In this document: in pieces, positions 1 to 7,969 of the stretch | How the letters are laid out: each line of letters opens with the position of its first letter | Position numbering within the stretch: position 1 is the stretch's first letter | NCBI GenBank assembly: GCA_002293525.1 | Contig: DBDJ01000068.1 | Span: 1 to 64,000 of the forward strand | From: Lachnospiraceae bacterium UBA935 | GTDB lineage: Bacteria; Bacillota; Clostridia; Lachnospirales; Lachnospiraceae | Direction of reading: 5' to 3' | Length of the DNA stretch: 64,000 nt | The notes under the pieces: model-generated | The model's input: the letters and a program-made list of their open reading frames with translations, nothing else | What the model was told of the DNA's origin: nothing | The model's database searches: none | Program-made: the position numbers and the translations under genes

Positions 1-85
1 TGGCGGCCATCGCCGCTGCCCTTCGTGCCGCCGCTGCCGCTTCTGCCGCCGCTGCCGCTTCGGATGAAAAAATACCGGTGTTCAT
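1..85 (-). CDS. Ala-rich N-terminus of unidentified protein (partial, runs off the left edge)
   Basis: Only the first 28 codons are in the window. The reading begins MNTGIFSSE and continues into an alanine-rich stretch built from GCG/GCA codons and interrupted by Glu and Arg-Arg. ATG at 85 is chosen because AAGGA lies about 7 bases upstream. Other in-frame ATGs lie upstream at 100 and beyond, and a good promoter sits at 186-214. The family cannot be named from so little; it may be a membrane or coiled protein with a low-complexity start, or not a gene. Confidence 0.35.
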   Translation of the reverse strand, partial: MNTGIFSSEAAAAAEAAAAARRAAAMAA

Positions 86-185
86 CGCTGTTCCTTCCAT
101 TTCCTTCCATTTCTTCATCGAAGGCATCTTCTGTGCTTTGTATCCTGTATCAGATGGCCGTGGCCTGACGCCGTAATGAATCATC

Positions 186-214
186 ATTATAGCAAATTTT
201 TTTATGGTTATCCA
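186..214 (-). promoter_or_regulatory. Sigma-A-type promoter for the leftward gene at the left edge
   Basis: On the minus strand a perfect -10 TATAAT (191-186), preceded by TGC (extended -10), lies 17 bases from a -35-like TGGATA (214-209). It points to the Ala-rich reading frame about 100 bases downstream. Confidence 0.45.
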
Positions 215-329
215 TACAAGTCCAAAAATAGACATTTTAAAACCGAAAATTGTAAAGCAACCCTTAAAAACTGCTCTAAGACATAATATAATATGGAGCG
301 GAATGTACCCCTCATACATTACGCCCCGC

Positions 330-1059
330 TATATATAAATCATCATCACCGCCAAATAACTTCCTCAACAGCTTTGGCCATATACGGCGATGTTAAACAG
401 AAGGCTTAAGAAAATTGATATGAGTCCCGCAACCGCAGATACTGCCAGCGCCTCAAAACATATAATTCGCTGTCAGGGTGGCTCCCAAAGCTCGGTGGAT
501 GGAATATTCTTTGATATACATGGTTACATTGGTTTTAACCGCACCGATTTCCAGTTGCAGCAAAATGATAGTGACGTATGCGGAGAGCAGGAGGGTGATG
601 ACCAAAATAGCCAGCAGCTGCATCATATCCGGCGATAAGCTGACTTTAAAGCTGACATAGCGGTAATCACGGAACTGTTCAAATATAGGGTTGACAAAAT
701 AGCGTAAACAGGTCATTGTTGTAAACGCTGATTTCAATATATTCTCCGTTAGCAGAATTTATCATTTGATAATTAATAGCGTTGCCCATTGCGTATATAT
801 GCTCAACAGCTGCCACATTTCTTATTTCTGCCAATACTTGATTATCAAACTGAGGGTAAAAATCCGCCACTTCGCTTTTGGGATATATCCATGAAATGAC
901 AATACGGCATAAACCTTGGTCTTGATAAGTGTCGAGGCAATCTGTCCGCCGGTTAGCTGTGTCAGGATGCGTGTAAGGCTTTGTGAGGCCGTTTGAGAAG
1001 GTGATAACTTTATCGGAGCTGGTACTGCAGCTGATCGGATCAAGAGGCGAATTCAGCAT
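330..1059 (-). pseudogene. Degenerate ABC transporter permease (MacB/FtsX-like) remnant
   Basis: Three minus-strand frames chain together to resemble the extracytoplasmic loop and last membrane helices of an ABC permease. The first (1059-679) reads an ectodomain-like stretch ending ISVYNNDL. The second (to 453) carries a strong hydrophobic helix (MMQLLAILVITLLLSAYVTI) and then an IHRALGAT motif, typical of the cytoplasmic loop of MacB/FtsX-type permeases. The third frame (about 452-340) supplies another hydrophobic helix (AGLISIFLSLLFNIAVY). Shifts are needed near 700 and 450, so it is not functional as read. It points away from the ATPase remnant next to it, which suggests rearrangement. Confidence 0.5.
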
Positions 1060-1068
1060 GAATTGTAA

Positions 1069-1289
1069 TTTGGTTGGTTCTGGGGGCGCAACGGCTCTGG
1101 GAAAACCATGTTGTTCCGAGCGCTATCGGGACTGATGAAGGTTGATTCCGGCAATTAATTGAACAGGAAAAAGAAAGAGGTGCTTTAATACTTTTAGCCA
1201 GCCACAATCAGGATGATATGAGAATATTGGCCGATTGTGTTTATAAAATAGTAGATGGCAGCATTGAAAGAAAGGAGGCAGAGCTGTGA
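1069..1289 (+). pseudogene. ABC transporter ATPase with internal deletion
   Basis: The first part (1069-1158) contains a Walker A motif GRNGSGKT followed by LFRALSGLMKVDSG and then a stop. A different frame (1158-1289) contains the H-loop region ASHNQDD and the usual ATPase end (IVDGSIE). The roughly 100 residues that should hold the Q-loop, signature and Walker B are missing. This is therefore an internal deletion of an ABC ATPase, not sequencing noise. Its TGA overlaps the GTG of the next gene, as in an intact exporter operon. Confidence 0.6.
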
Positions 1290-1636
1290 AATACAGATGG
1301 GGGATATGCCTAGCATCAATAACTATTTTAGCAATAACGGTATTCGGTATGTATGAAAAAAGAACATATACCGATGTATCACAAGACTTGTCATATTTAG
1401 ATGATATCCATGTGGCTCAGCTTCCAGAGAATTTGTGTCTTAGTGAAGCGGAATACATGTCAATAAGCCTGCCGGCGGTTCCTATTATTATAAGGGCATC
1501 CGCCCTAGATAATGTAGAACACATCGGTGGAACAAGTAGGCAATTAGTAAAAGTAGAAGAAATTTATAAAGGTGTGGACATTAAGGCAGAGCAGGATGTA
1601 TATATTATAAGTTATCAGGCAATAGATTTACATTAA
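1286..1636 (+). CDS. Small membrane-anchored protein, unknown function
   Basis: 116 aa starting at GTG (1286), with AAAGGAGG about 7 bases upstream; the start overlaps the TGA of the ATPase remnant. One N-terminal hydrophobic helix (about residues 6-22) is followed by a polar extracytoplasmic domain containing a plausible beta segment (QLVKVEEIYKG). The position suggests an accessory component of the decayed ABC exporter. The protein may be shortened at its C-terminus, since the reading ends soon after a beta-rich stretch. No family recognised. Confidence 0.5.
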   Translation: MKYRWGICLASITILAITVFGMYEKRTYTDVSQDLSYLDDIHVAQLPENLCLSEAEYMSISLPAVPIIIRASALDNVEHIGGTSRQLVKVEEIYKGVDIKAEQDVYIISYQAIDLH

Positions 1637-1637
1637 A

Positions 1638-1730
1638 TCACTTCAGCATATAATCGCTTCCCACACGCCAGACGTTGTTTGCAATATGCTCGACTGGTAA
1701 ATCTTTGGTGACGCTCCAATTGGCGAGCAT
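1638..1730 (-). pseudogene. Possible N-terminal fragment of a phosphotransferase (APH-like)
   Basis: A 30-residue minus-strand reading ends NNVWRVGSDYMLK and then a stop. The pattern N-N-x-W-R-V-G-x-x-Y-x-L-K resembles the glycine-rich start of aminoglycoside-phosphotransferase/RdoA-like kinases. There is no ribosome binding site and nothing downstream. If real, it is a scrap left by rearrangement; the resemblance is by eye only. Confidence 0.2.
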
Positions 1731-1786
1731 TTTTATCGCGGTTGCGGTCTTGGTCTTGCGCTGAGGCTCAGGCAATCGAAAACCCA

Positions 1787-1814
1787 AGCCCTCCGGCCCC
1801 CGAGCCCTCCCCCT
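1787..1814 (+). repeat. GC-rich promoter-upstream element, copy 1
   Basis: A 28-base element of the form AGCCCTCCGG-N5-GAGCCCTCCCCCT, with the core AGCCCTCC occurring twice inside it. It matches 7862-7889 at 25 of 28 positions. It lies 26 bases upstream of the -35 box at 1841. Confidence 0.6.
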
Positions 1815-1840
1815 CTCATTTCTATAAACTTACGAAAGCA

Positions 1841-1869
1841 TTGCTTTACAGAATAGCTGGCTGTATAAT
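1841..1869 (+). promoter_or_regulatory. Promoter of the epimerase/formyltransferase pair
   Basis: -35 TTGCTT (1841-1846), 17-base spacer, perfect -10 TATAAT (1864-1869). The epimerase start lies 43 bases further on, behind a clear AGGAG. Confidence 0.65.
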
Positions 1870-1912
1870 AAATAAAGCACAGGAATACAAAAAGCAGAAC
1901 AGGAGACGTAAA

Positions 1913-2887
1913 ATGAGCTACCAAGAGCTAAGATTCGACCAGAGCAGTAATTTTCTCGTAACCGGCGGGGCCGGCTTTATCGGTTCCAATTTATGTGAAG
2001 CGATCCTCGGCATGGGATATAACGTCAGATGCCTGGACAATCTGTCTACCGGCAAATATGAGAATATCAAGGCTTTTGTCGGCCGGCCGGGATTTGAATT
2101 TATAGAAGGTGATATCCGTGATTTAGATACCTGCATGCGGGCGACAGCGGGAATAGATTATGTCTTGAACCAGGCGGCTTGGGGCAGTGTTCCCAGAAGT
2201 ATCGAGATGCCGTTATTGTATGAAGGGATTAATATTATGGGTACGCTGAATATGATGGAGGCGTCAAGGCAAAATGGGGTAAAAAAGTTCGTCTACGCTT
2301 CCAGCTCTTCGGTGTATGGGAATCATCCTGAGCTTCCCAAGCGGGAGGGAAGAGAAGGGAAGGTTCTTTCCCCTTATGCGCTGACTAAGAAAGTAGATGA
2401 AGAATATGGCCGGTTATATAAGGAACTGTATGGATTGGATACCTATGGCTTGCGGTATTTTAACGTGTTCGGGCGGAGGCAGGATCCCGAAGGAGCATAT
2501 GCCGCCGTTATTCCGAAATTTATCAAGCTGCTACTCAACGGTGAGGTTCCGGTTATCAACGGGGACGGAAAGCAGTCGCGGGATTTTACTTATATAGACA
2601 ATGTCATCGAGGCGAATCTGCGTGCCTGCCTGGCGGCTTCGGATGCGGCGGGCGAAGCTTTCAATATCGGTGCCGGCGGCAGGGAACATTTAATCGATGT
2701 GTATCATGGACTGTGTGATGCTTTAGGAAAAAAGGTTGAACCGGTGTTTGGGCCGGAGCGCAAGGGAGATATCCGGGATTCAAATGCGGATATTTCCAAA
2801 GCGCGGCAATTACTGGGATATTGTCCGGAGTATGACTTTGCGAAAGGGATTGCCCTGGCAATTGACTGGTATAAGGAACATTTATAA
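1913..2887 (+). CDS. UDP-N-acetylhexosamine 4-epimerase, WbpP/Gne type
   Basis: 324 aa extended SDR enzyme expected to interconvert UDP-GlcNAc and UDP-GalNAc (or their uronic forms) in the cytoplasm for glycan assembly. Visible are the NAD-binding GGAGFIG (residues 18-24), DNLSTG (42-47), the Ser-rich catalytic strand SSSSVYG (130-136) and the Y155-x3-K159 pair. QAAWGSVPRS is the WbpP-type signature, which is why GalNAc/GlcNAc chemistry is preferred over UDP-Glc 4-epimerase. ATG at 1913 is chosen over longer in-frame readings because AGGAG lies about 8 bases upstream and the fold begins directly after it. It is followed 41 bases later by a formyltransferase gene, so the pair probably makes one modified sugar nucleotide. 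Confidence 0.85.
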   Translation: MSYQELRFDQSSNFLVTGGAGFIGSNLCEAILGMGYNVRCLDNLSTGKYENIKAFVGRPGFEFIEGDIRDLDTCMRATAGIDYVLNQAAWGSVPRSIEMPLLYEGINIMGTLNMMEASRQNGVKKFVYASSSSVYGNHPELPKREGREGKVLSPYALTKKVDEEYGRLYKELYGLDTYGLRYFNVFGRRQDPEGAYAAVIPKFIKLLLNGEVPVINGDGKQSRDFTYIDNVIEANLRACLAASDAAGEAFNIGAGGREHLIDVYHGLCDALGKKVEPVFGPERKGDIRDSNADISKARQLLGYCPEYDFAKGIALAIDWYKEHL

Positions 2888-2928
2888 TGAGACAAACCAA
2901 TACGCAGGGAGGAGGATAAGAATTATCA

Positions 2929-3849
2929 ATGAAGTTTAAAGTATCTGTTTTTGGCGTAAAAGATACTACGGAAAATATCGTGGAGTATATTCATAAAGAG
3001 ATCTGTCCGGTGGATTTGGTGATAACTGTCGCTAAGGCGGTGACGGAAAGAAATGAAATATCCGGCTATAAAGGACTGACCGTGCTGACGGAAAAATATG
3101 GGATTCCGGTGTTTGAGGCAGACAGCTATTCTCTTACTGACGAGAAAACCAAAACATTTTTAGAAGAGAATGAATTTGAAATCGGCATCTCCATGGGATG
3201 GCAGAGACTGGTGCCGCAGGCCGTATTAGACAAGTTTATCTGCGGGATATTTGGTTTTCATGGTAACTGCGGCTACCTTCCTTTCGGTAGGGGCCGTTCT
3301 CCGCTTAACTGGTCGATTATCCAGGGAGATACCCGCTTTAACCTGAATCTTTTCCGTTATGATGAAAAGGCAGACAGCCCCAATATCTTTGCGACGGAGA
3401 TGTTTTCGATTACAGTGCATGACACTATCAGAACTGCACAATATAAGAACATGATTTGTTCCAAGCGGCTGATCCGGAAGCTTTTGACGGCATATCGGGA
3501 CGGCAATATTGTTATCAGAAGGGATTCGAAGGATTTTGACTCTTGGTTTGATAAACGGACGACGGCGGACGGCAGAATTGATTTCCGGCAAAGGACAAGA
3601 GAGATCTATAATCTGATTCGCGGGGTCACGGCACCTTTTCCCGGCGCTTTTGCCATGCTGGGGGAAGAAAAAATGATTATCTGGGAGGCCCATCCTTTTG
3701 ATGAGATCATGGATTTTTCAGCTTATGCTCCCGGTGAGGTCGTCGATGTGTTTGACGGAAAAATGGTGATCCGTACCGTAGATGGATCTTTATTGATTGA
3801 GAGGTATGAATGCCGGACTGAAGTTTTTATTCATGATGTTTTGAGTTGA
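2929..3849 (+). CDS. Sugar formyltransferase-like protein (Formyl_trans_N family)
   Basis: 306 aa. The family transfers formyl from N10-formyltetrahydrofolate to amino groups; in glycan loci the acceptor is usually an aminosugar nucleotide. The catalytic region is seen at GFHGN (His111), then GRGRSPLNWSII (120-131), the counterpart of the usual RGxxPxxW motif. An acidic DEKAD segment (145-149) holds the probable catalytic Asp. The residue two before His is Gly rather than the canonical Asn, so the active site is non-standard. A C-terminal domain with a beta-rich end (DGKMVIRTVDGSLLIE) resembles the Formyl_trans_C OB fold. AGGAGG lies upstream at a rather long spacing. The aminosugar substrate is inferred from context. 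Confidence 0.7.
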   Translation: MKFKVSVFGVKDTTENIVEYIHKEICPVDLVITVAKAVTERNEISGYKGLTVLTEKYGIPVFEADSYSLTDEKTKTFLEENEFEIGISMGWQRLVPQAVLDKFICGIFGFHGNCGYLPFGRGRSPLNWSIIQGDTRFNLNLFRYDEKADSPNIFATEMFSITVHDTIRTAQYKNMICSKRLIRKLLTAYRDGNIVIRRDSKDFDSWFDKRTTADGRIDFRQRTREIYNLIRGVTAPFPGAFAMLGEEKMIIWEAHPFDEIMDFSAYAPGEVVDVFDGKMVIRTVDGSLLIERYECRTEVFIHDVLS

Positions 3850-3858
3850 CTCCTAAAT

Positions 3859-5079
3859 CTAAGTCAGGGCCAGTTCTGACCGGTGCAAGAGAAAATCAAT
3901 AATGTTTATATGGGCGATGCCGTTCCTGCTAAAGTCGGTTTTGTCCAATGATAATACATATTTGGGGGAGGCATCTGTTATCGGTTTGAATGCACCGAAT
4001 TCGCGTTCGATGGTGGTTTGGCTTGCCAGCAGATAGGTGACTTGGATAAAGCATTTTTTCCCGTTTCGGATTGCAACAAAGTCAACTTCGCCCTTATAGG
4101 TCTTTCCTGTAAATACAGTAAATCCCCGCAGGATAAGTTCATTATAAATGATATTTTCTAAAAAGAAAGTATCTTCCAATTGAATCGTATTGGTATTTAT
4201 AGTTCGTAGGCCGATATCGGTTGCATAATATTTTTCTCTTGATTTTAGAGCTTCCTTTCCGGAAATATGGTATCTCTTGACCGCGTGTATTAAAAAGGCC
4301 TTTTGCATCTTGTTGATATAATTATGCACTGTCCGCTCGGAAATGCTTGAATAATTATTGGTTTTACAATAATTCATAATATTTTCCGCAGAGAATTCTT
4401 TGCCGGCATTTGCCAGGATATAAAGAGAAATCGCTCGGAAAGACTTACGGTTCATATTATTGCTTTTGCTGATAATATCTTTGTTGATAATGCTGTCATA
4501 GAGGTTATCGATGTACTTGCGTATAGATACCTCTTCTGTGAATTCGAAACGCAAGGGAAATCCCCCCCATTTCAGATAATTATAAAATAATTCATCGTTA
4601 TATTCCCGCCCGTTAAGCACAAGAAAGTCCTTCATCTCTGAGAATGAAAATGGCAGGATTTCAAATTCGACGGTTCTGCCAGTAAGCAAAGTAGCAAGTT
4701 CGCCAGAAAGAAGGGTGGAATTGCTTCCTGTTACAAATAAGGAGACATTTAAGGTTGCCCGGAAGGACGCCAAAGCTTTTTCAAATTCATTTATGTGTTG
4801 TATCTCATCTAAAAATATATAATATTTGTCATGATCGGTTACTTTGGTCTTAATCTCATCATGAAGGTCTTTTGCTGTTTCAATGAAAGCATAATCCAGA
4901 TCTTCCAGGTTCATATAAATGATATGATGGGAAGGTATGCCCTGAGCCGTCAATTCTTCTTGAATGGTTCCTAATAATACTGATTTTCCGGCGCGTCTGA
5001 TACCGGTTAGGACTTTAATTAAGTCAACGTCATAATATGGACGAATCTGTTTCAGATAGTTTTCTCTGATTAATTTCAC
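3859..5079 (-). CDS. AAA-family ATP-binding protein with DUF4143 domain
   Basis: 406 aa. Walker A GIRRAGKS (residues 26-33), Walker B FLDEIQ (89-94) and a sensor-like TGSNS (117-121) form the AAA/Orc1-like core. A winged-helix-like middle follows. The DUF4143 C-terminus carries GEVDFVAIRNGKKCFIQVTY, a PD-(D/E)xK-like nuclease-fold signature. The GTG start (5079) is preceded by AGGAGG. It is leftward, ends 10 bases from the formyltransferase stop and splits two rightward glycan blocks, so it looks like an insertion. These ATPases are often multicopy in anaerobes and their cell role is unsettled; a glycan function is unlikely. Confidence 0.8.
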   Translation of the reverse strand: MKLIRENYLKQIRPYYDVDLIKVLTGIRRAGKSVLLGTIQEELTAQGIPSHHIIYMNLEDLDYAFIETAKDLHDEIKTKVTDHDKYYIFLDEIQHINEFEKALASFRATLNVSLFVTGSNSTLLSGELATLLTGRTVEFEILPFSFSEMKDFLVLNGREYNDELFYNYLKWGGFPLRFEFTEEVSIRKYIDNLYDSIINKDIISKSNNMNRKSFRAISLYILANAGKEFSAENIMNYCKTNNYSSISERTVHNYINKMQKAFLIHAVKRYHISGKEALKSREKYYATDIGLRTINTNTIQLEDTFFLENIIYNELILRGFTVFTGKTYKGEVDFVAIRNGKKCFIQVTYLLASQTTIEREFGAFKPITDASPKYVLSLDKTDFSRNGIAHINIIDFLLHRSELALT

Positions 5080-5310
5080 AGGGTACCTCCTGTACTTTAT
5101 AAATCGAAAAATTGCGCGGAACTTTGTTTAATTAACACTAACACTAAACATATAGTAACACAGGAATAAAAACCACGCAAGATAACCTTTCAAAAACTAA
5201 TAATTATTTTATTTTTATGTAATATATTTAACGGATTTTGCTAAGATTTTGTAATTTCAAACAATTAATTTCCAATTCGATTCCGGGAAAAGTTGAATTA
5301 TTCAAAATTC
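5080..5310. other. AT-rich divergent intergenic region
   Basis: About 300 bases separate the leftward ATPase from the rightward GT4 pair. Apart from the promoter at 5311-5339 and the ATPase ribosome binding site, I see only AT-rich sequence with an ACACTAACACTAA-like short repeat near 5145. No small reading frame with a convincing start was found. Confidence 0.5.
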
Positions 5311-5339
5311 TTGTCCTTTTACGCTTTTTAAACTATAAT
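5311..5339 (+). promoter_or_regulatory. Promoter of the two-gene GT4 block
   Basis: -35 TTGTCC (5311-5316), 17-base spacer, perfect -10 TATAAT (5334-5339), 42 bases before the first ATG. Confidence 0.65.
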
Positions 5340-5381
5340 TCACTTATACCTTTGTATTTTGTATTAGGAAAGGACACATTC

Positions 5382-6521
5382 ATGACGGCACCTATCCGTA
5401 TTTTGCATGTATTGGGAACAGTAAACCGCGGCGGCGCGGAAAGCCGTATCATGGATCTGTACCGGAAAATGAACCGGGAGCGAATCCAGTTTGATTTTCT
5501 GGTGCATACAGACAATGAAGGGCATTTTGAAAAGGAAATAAAGGATATGGGGGGCCATGTCTATCGGGTTCCGCGTTTTCGGGGGAGTAATCTGTCGGCT
5601 TACCGTAAAGCGTTTTGGGATTTTTTTACAATTCATAGAGAGTTTAAGTTTGTTCAGGGACATATGACCAGTACGGCATCGATTTATCTGCCGATTGCCA
5701 AAGCTTCAGGGGTTTCCATTACGATAGCGCATGCCCGCAATGCCGGCGTCGATAATGGGATGAAGGGCATGATGACCCGCCTGCTGCGCCGGAATCTGGA
5801 TAAAAAGGCCGATTATCTGTTTGCCTGTTCGAGAATGGCGGGGGAAGCAGTTTTCGGGCGGAAGGCGGTCTCGGACGGGCGGACGGTATATATCCCCAAT
5901 GCGATCGAGGTTTCCCGCTTCTGTTTTAACAGCCGGATGCGGGATTCCATAAGAAAGGAACTGGGCCTGGATGGTCAGCTGGTGATCGGCCATGTGGGAC
6001 GTTTTGATTATCAGAAGAATCATGAATACCTGATCGATATATTTTATGAGGTTCAAAAGCTCTGCCGGGAGGCCAGGCTGGTTTTATTGGGCGAAGGCGC
6101 CGGAATGGAAACGATAAAAGGGCTGGCGGCTGAATTCGGGCTGGCGGAAAAGGTATGTTTTCTGGGAAATCAGCGTAATATTCAGGATTATTATCAGGCC
6201 ATGGATTATTTCGTATTTCCTTCCCGTTATGAAGGGCTTCCGGGCACGGTGATCGAAGCCCAGGCGGCAGGGTTACGCTGCCTTATTTCCGATGCGATAG
6301 CAGAGGAAGTAAGGATTACGGATTTAGTTCAGATGAAAAGCATTAAACGGCCGGCCGCAGAGTGGGCGGCACAGATTCTTGAAACAGCGGATTATCCCAG
6401 GATAAACCGGGAAGAAGAGTTAATCAGGAGTGATTTTGACGTAAACCGTCAGGCGGCCAAAATGGCCGGTTTTTACCTGACCGGTGATATGGCCGGATTA
6501 ACTGTGAATGAGGAGACTTAA
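5382..6521 (+). CDS. GT4-family glycosyltransferase
   Basis: 379 aa retaining GT-B enzyme expected to add a sugar from a nucleotide donor to the lipid-linked oligosaccharide at the inner membrane. The N-domain opens ILHVLGTVNRGGAESRIMDLY, the typical acceptor-side glycine loop. The C-domain has GHVGRFDYQKNHEYLI, the donor-site start, and the E-x7-E region YEGLPGTVIEAQAAG. ATG 5382 is chosen over upstream in-frame codons because AGGAAAGGA precedes it. Its end overlaps the region of the next gene's start, suggesting translational coupling. Donor and linkage cannot be read. Confidence 0.85.
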   Translation: MTAPIRILHVLGTVNRGGAESRIMDLYRKMNRERIQFDFLVHTDNEGHFEKEIKDMGGHVYRVPRFRGSNLSAYRKAFWDFFTIHREFKFVQGHMTSTASIYLPIAKASGVSITIAHARNAGVDNGMKGMMTRLLRRNLDKKADYLFACSRMAGEAVFGRKAVSDGRTVYIPNAIEVSRFCFNSRMRDSIRKELGLDGQLVIGHVGRFDYQKNHEYLIDIFYEVQKLCREARLVLLGEGAGMETIKGLAAEFGLAEKVCFLGNQRNIQDYYQAMDYFVFPSRYEGLPGTVIEAQAAGLRCLISDAIAEEVRITDLVQMKSIKRPAAEWAAQILETADYPRINREEELIRSDFDVNRQAAKMAGFYLTGDMAGLTVNEET

Positions 6522-6522
6522 G

Positions 6523-7713
6523 TTGAAAAGGAAAATGATGCTGATGGTACCCATGCTTCATCAGGGCGGATATGAACGGGTATGTTTGACTACGGCGCGG
6601 GTGCTGGAACCTTTTTGCGATGTTACCGTAGTTATTTTTGATTCTGCCGACATAGCCTATGATGTTTCGGGCCTTAAAATCGTGGACATCGGTCTGGGTG
6701 TCAAAAAAAGGAAATTATCCAAGATCATCAATATTATCCGCCGCACGCTTAGAGTACGGAAGCTGAAAAAGGAACTAGCTCCCGAGGTTGTTTACAGCTT
6801 CGGCCCGACAGCCAATATGGTTAACGCCTTTTCCCGTACCAAGACCGCTAAGGTATGGCTGGGGCTCCGCAGTTATGACGATGTCCGTGACAAAATCAAA
6901 ATGCGCCTGTTTGTCAAGCTGGCTGATCTAATGATCTGCTGCACCCGTCAGATGGAAACAGAACTTCATGATAATTATCAATTCTATCAAACCACCACAT
7001 TATATAATCTATTTGATATAGAGGCCATCCAGCGCGAGGCTTACGCGCAGGAGGCAATATTGCCTTGGGGCGATGAGGCCATCTGTCTGATTTCGATGGG
7101 CAGGGATGCTGAAGTGAAAGGTTTCTGGCATATGCTGAAGGTGTTTTCGCTGGTACACGATCATGTTCCAGATGCCCGGCTGGTAATCCTGGGTGCCGGA
7201 AGCTTTGACGAATGCCGCGAACTGGCCGCAAAACTGGGCATACAAAACCATGTCTGCTTTGCGGGTATGCAGACGGCTCCCTATTCTTACTTACGAAAAG
7301 CCGCAGTTTATCTGCTGACCTCCCGCAATGAAGGCTTCCCCAATGCCATTGTAGAGGGCATGGCTTTGGGCCTTGCCGCCGTCAGTGTAGACTGCCGGAC
7401 CGGACCGGCGGAAATACTGCTGGAGAAGCCGCCGACAGAGGCAGAACGACAGAAACGCTATCTTGAGGATAAAATAATCTGGGGTGACTACGGGGTGCTG
7501 CTGCCGGTTATGGATGCGGAAGAAGACTATGATATCCATATCAGTGAAGCAGAAAAGAATATGGCCGCGGCAGTGCTTAAACTGCTGGACGACCGGGAAC
7601 TCTTAAAAAAATATCAAGAAGCAGCCGCCTTGCGCGCCAAGGATTTTACTTACGAAGCTTATGTCAATCATCTTATGTCACTGTTCGATGCCGCTAATGT
7701 AACTGTTCAATAG
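6523..7713 (+). CDS. GT4-family glycosyltransferase
   Basis: 396 aa. The N-terminal loop MLHQGGYERVCLTTARVL matches the GT4 acceptor domain. The donor half shows LISMGRDAEVKGFWHML, then TSRNEGFPNAIVEGMALG with the E-x7-E pair. An extra loop of about 35 residues after DCRTGPAEILLEKP, before LLPVMDAEEDYDI, resembles GT4 enzymes of polysaccharide loci. The TTG at 6523 is preferred because AGGAG lies 7 bases before it; an ATG at 6508 overlaps the upstream stop but has no ribosome binding site. It forms a coupled pair with the preceding GT4. Confidence 0.82.
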   Translation: MKRKMMLMVPMLHQGGYERVCLTTARVLEPFCDVTVVIFDSADIAYDVSGLKIVDIGLGVKKRKLSKIINIIRRTLRVRKLKKELAPEVVYSFGPTANMVNAFSRTKTAKVWLGLRSYDDVRDKIKMRLFVKLADLMICCTRQMETELHDNYQFYQTTTLYNLFDIEAIQREAYAQEAILPWGDEAICLISMGRDAEVKGFWHMLKVFSLVHDHVPDARLVILGAGSFDECRELAAKLGIQNHVCFAGMQTAPYSYLRKAAVYLLTSRNEGFPNAIVEGMALGLAAVSVDCRTGPAEILLEKPPTEAERQKRYLEDKIIWGDYGVLLPVMDAEEDYDIHISEAEKNMAAAVLKLLDDRELLKKYQEAAALRAKDFTYEAYVNHLMSLFDAANVTVQ

Positions 7714-7777
7714 GTAATATAAATAGATTTAAATTGCGACTACCGTAATTTTTGCCATCAGCCGAAAAACCCAAGTC
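7714..7777. other. Start of an intergenic region with two repeat elements and a promoter
   Basis: The 256-base gap after the GT4 pair holds a CTAAGG palindrome (7778-7810), the second GC-rich promoter-upstream element (7862-7889) and a promoter (7921-7949). The first 64 bases themselves show no gene. Confidence 0.5.
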
Positions 7778-7810
7778 CTAAGGTAACACTGATTAAATCA
7801 GTATTTCCGG
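7778..7810. repeat. CTAAGG palindrome, copy 1 (imperfect)
   Basis: Central stem ACTGAT-TA-ATCAGT with degenerate outer arms (CTAAGGtAAC / tATTTCCgg). Related copies are at 9830-9863 and 38153-38187. The outer arms are more decayed here than in the other two. It could serve as a transcription terminator-like hairpin after the GT4 pair, but lacks a U-run. Confidence 0.55.
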
Positions 7811-7861
7811 GTTCCTCGGAGTGCTATAAACGCCGCGTCCAGAGAGAAAATCCGACCATCC

Positions 7862-7889
7862 AGCCCTCCGGTTCCTGAGCCCTCCCCCT
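7862..7889 (+). repeat. GC-rich promoter-upstream element, copy 2
   Basis: 25 of 28 bases match 1787-1814 (AGCCCTCCGG-N5-GAGCCCTCCCCCT). It lies 31 bases before the -35 box at 7921, nearly the same offset as copy 1. Confidence 0.6.
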
Positions 7890-7920
7890 GCTCTCTTTTA
7901 GGGAGTGAATAAAGATATGT

Positions 7921-7949
7921 TTGAACAAATATTAAGAATATGTTACAAT
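7921..7949 (+). promoter_or_regulatory. Promoter of the long rightward operon
   Basis: -35 TTGAAC (7921-7926), 17-base spacer, extended -10 TGTTACAAT with TACAAT at 7944-7949. The ATG is 20 bases further on behind GGAG. It probably drives the run of biosynthetic genes starting at 7970. Confidence 0.65.
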
Positions 7950-7969
7950 AACACAATTGGAGATCAAGC

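Noticed and set aside
1742..1912. N-terminal extension of the epimerase frame upstream of ATG 1913
   Set aside because: It runs through the promoter and the GC-rich repeat and has no ribosome binding site; the Rossmann fold starts right after 1913.
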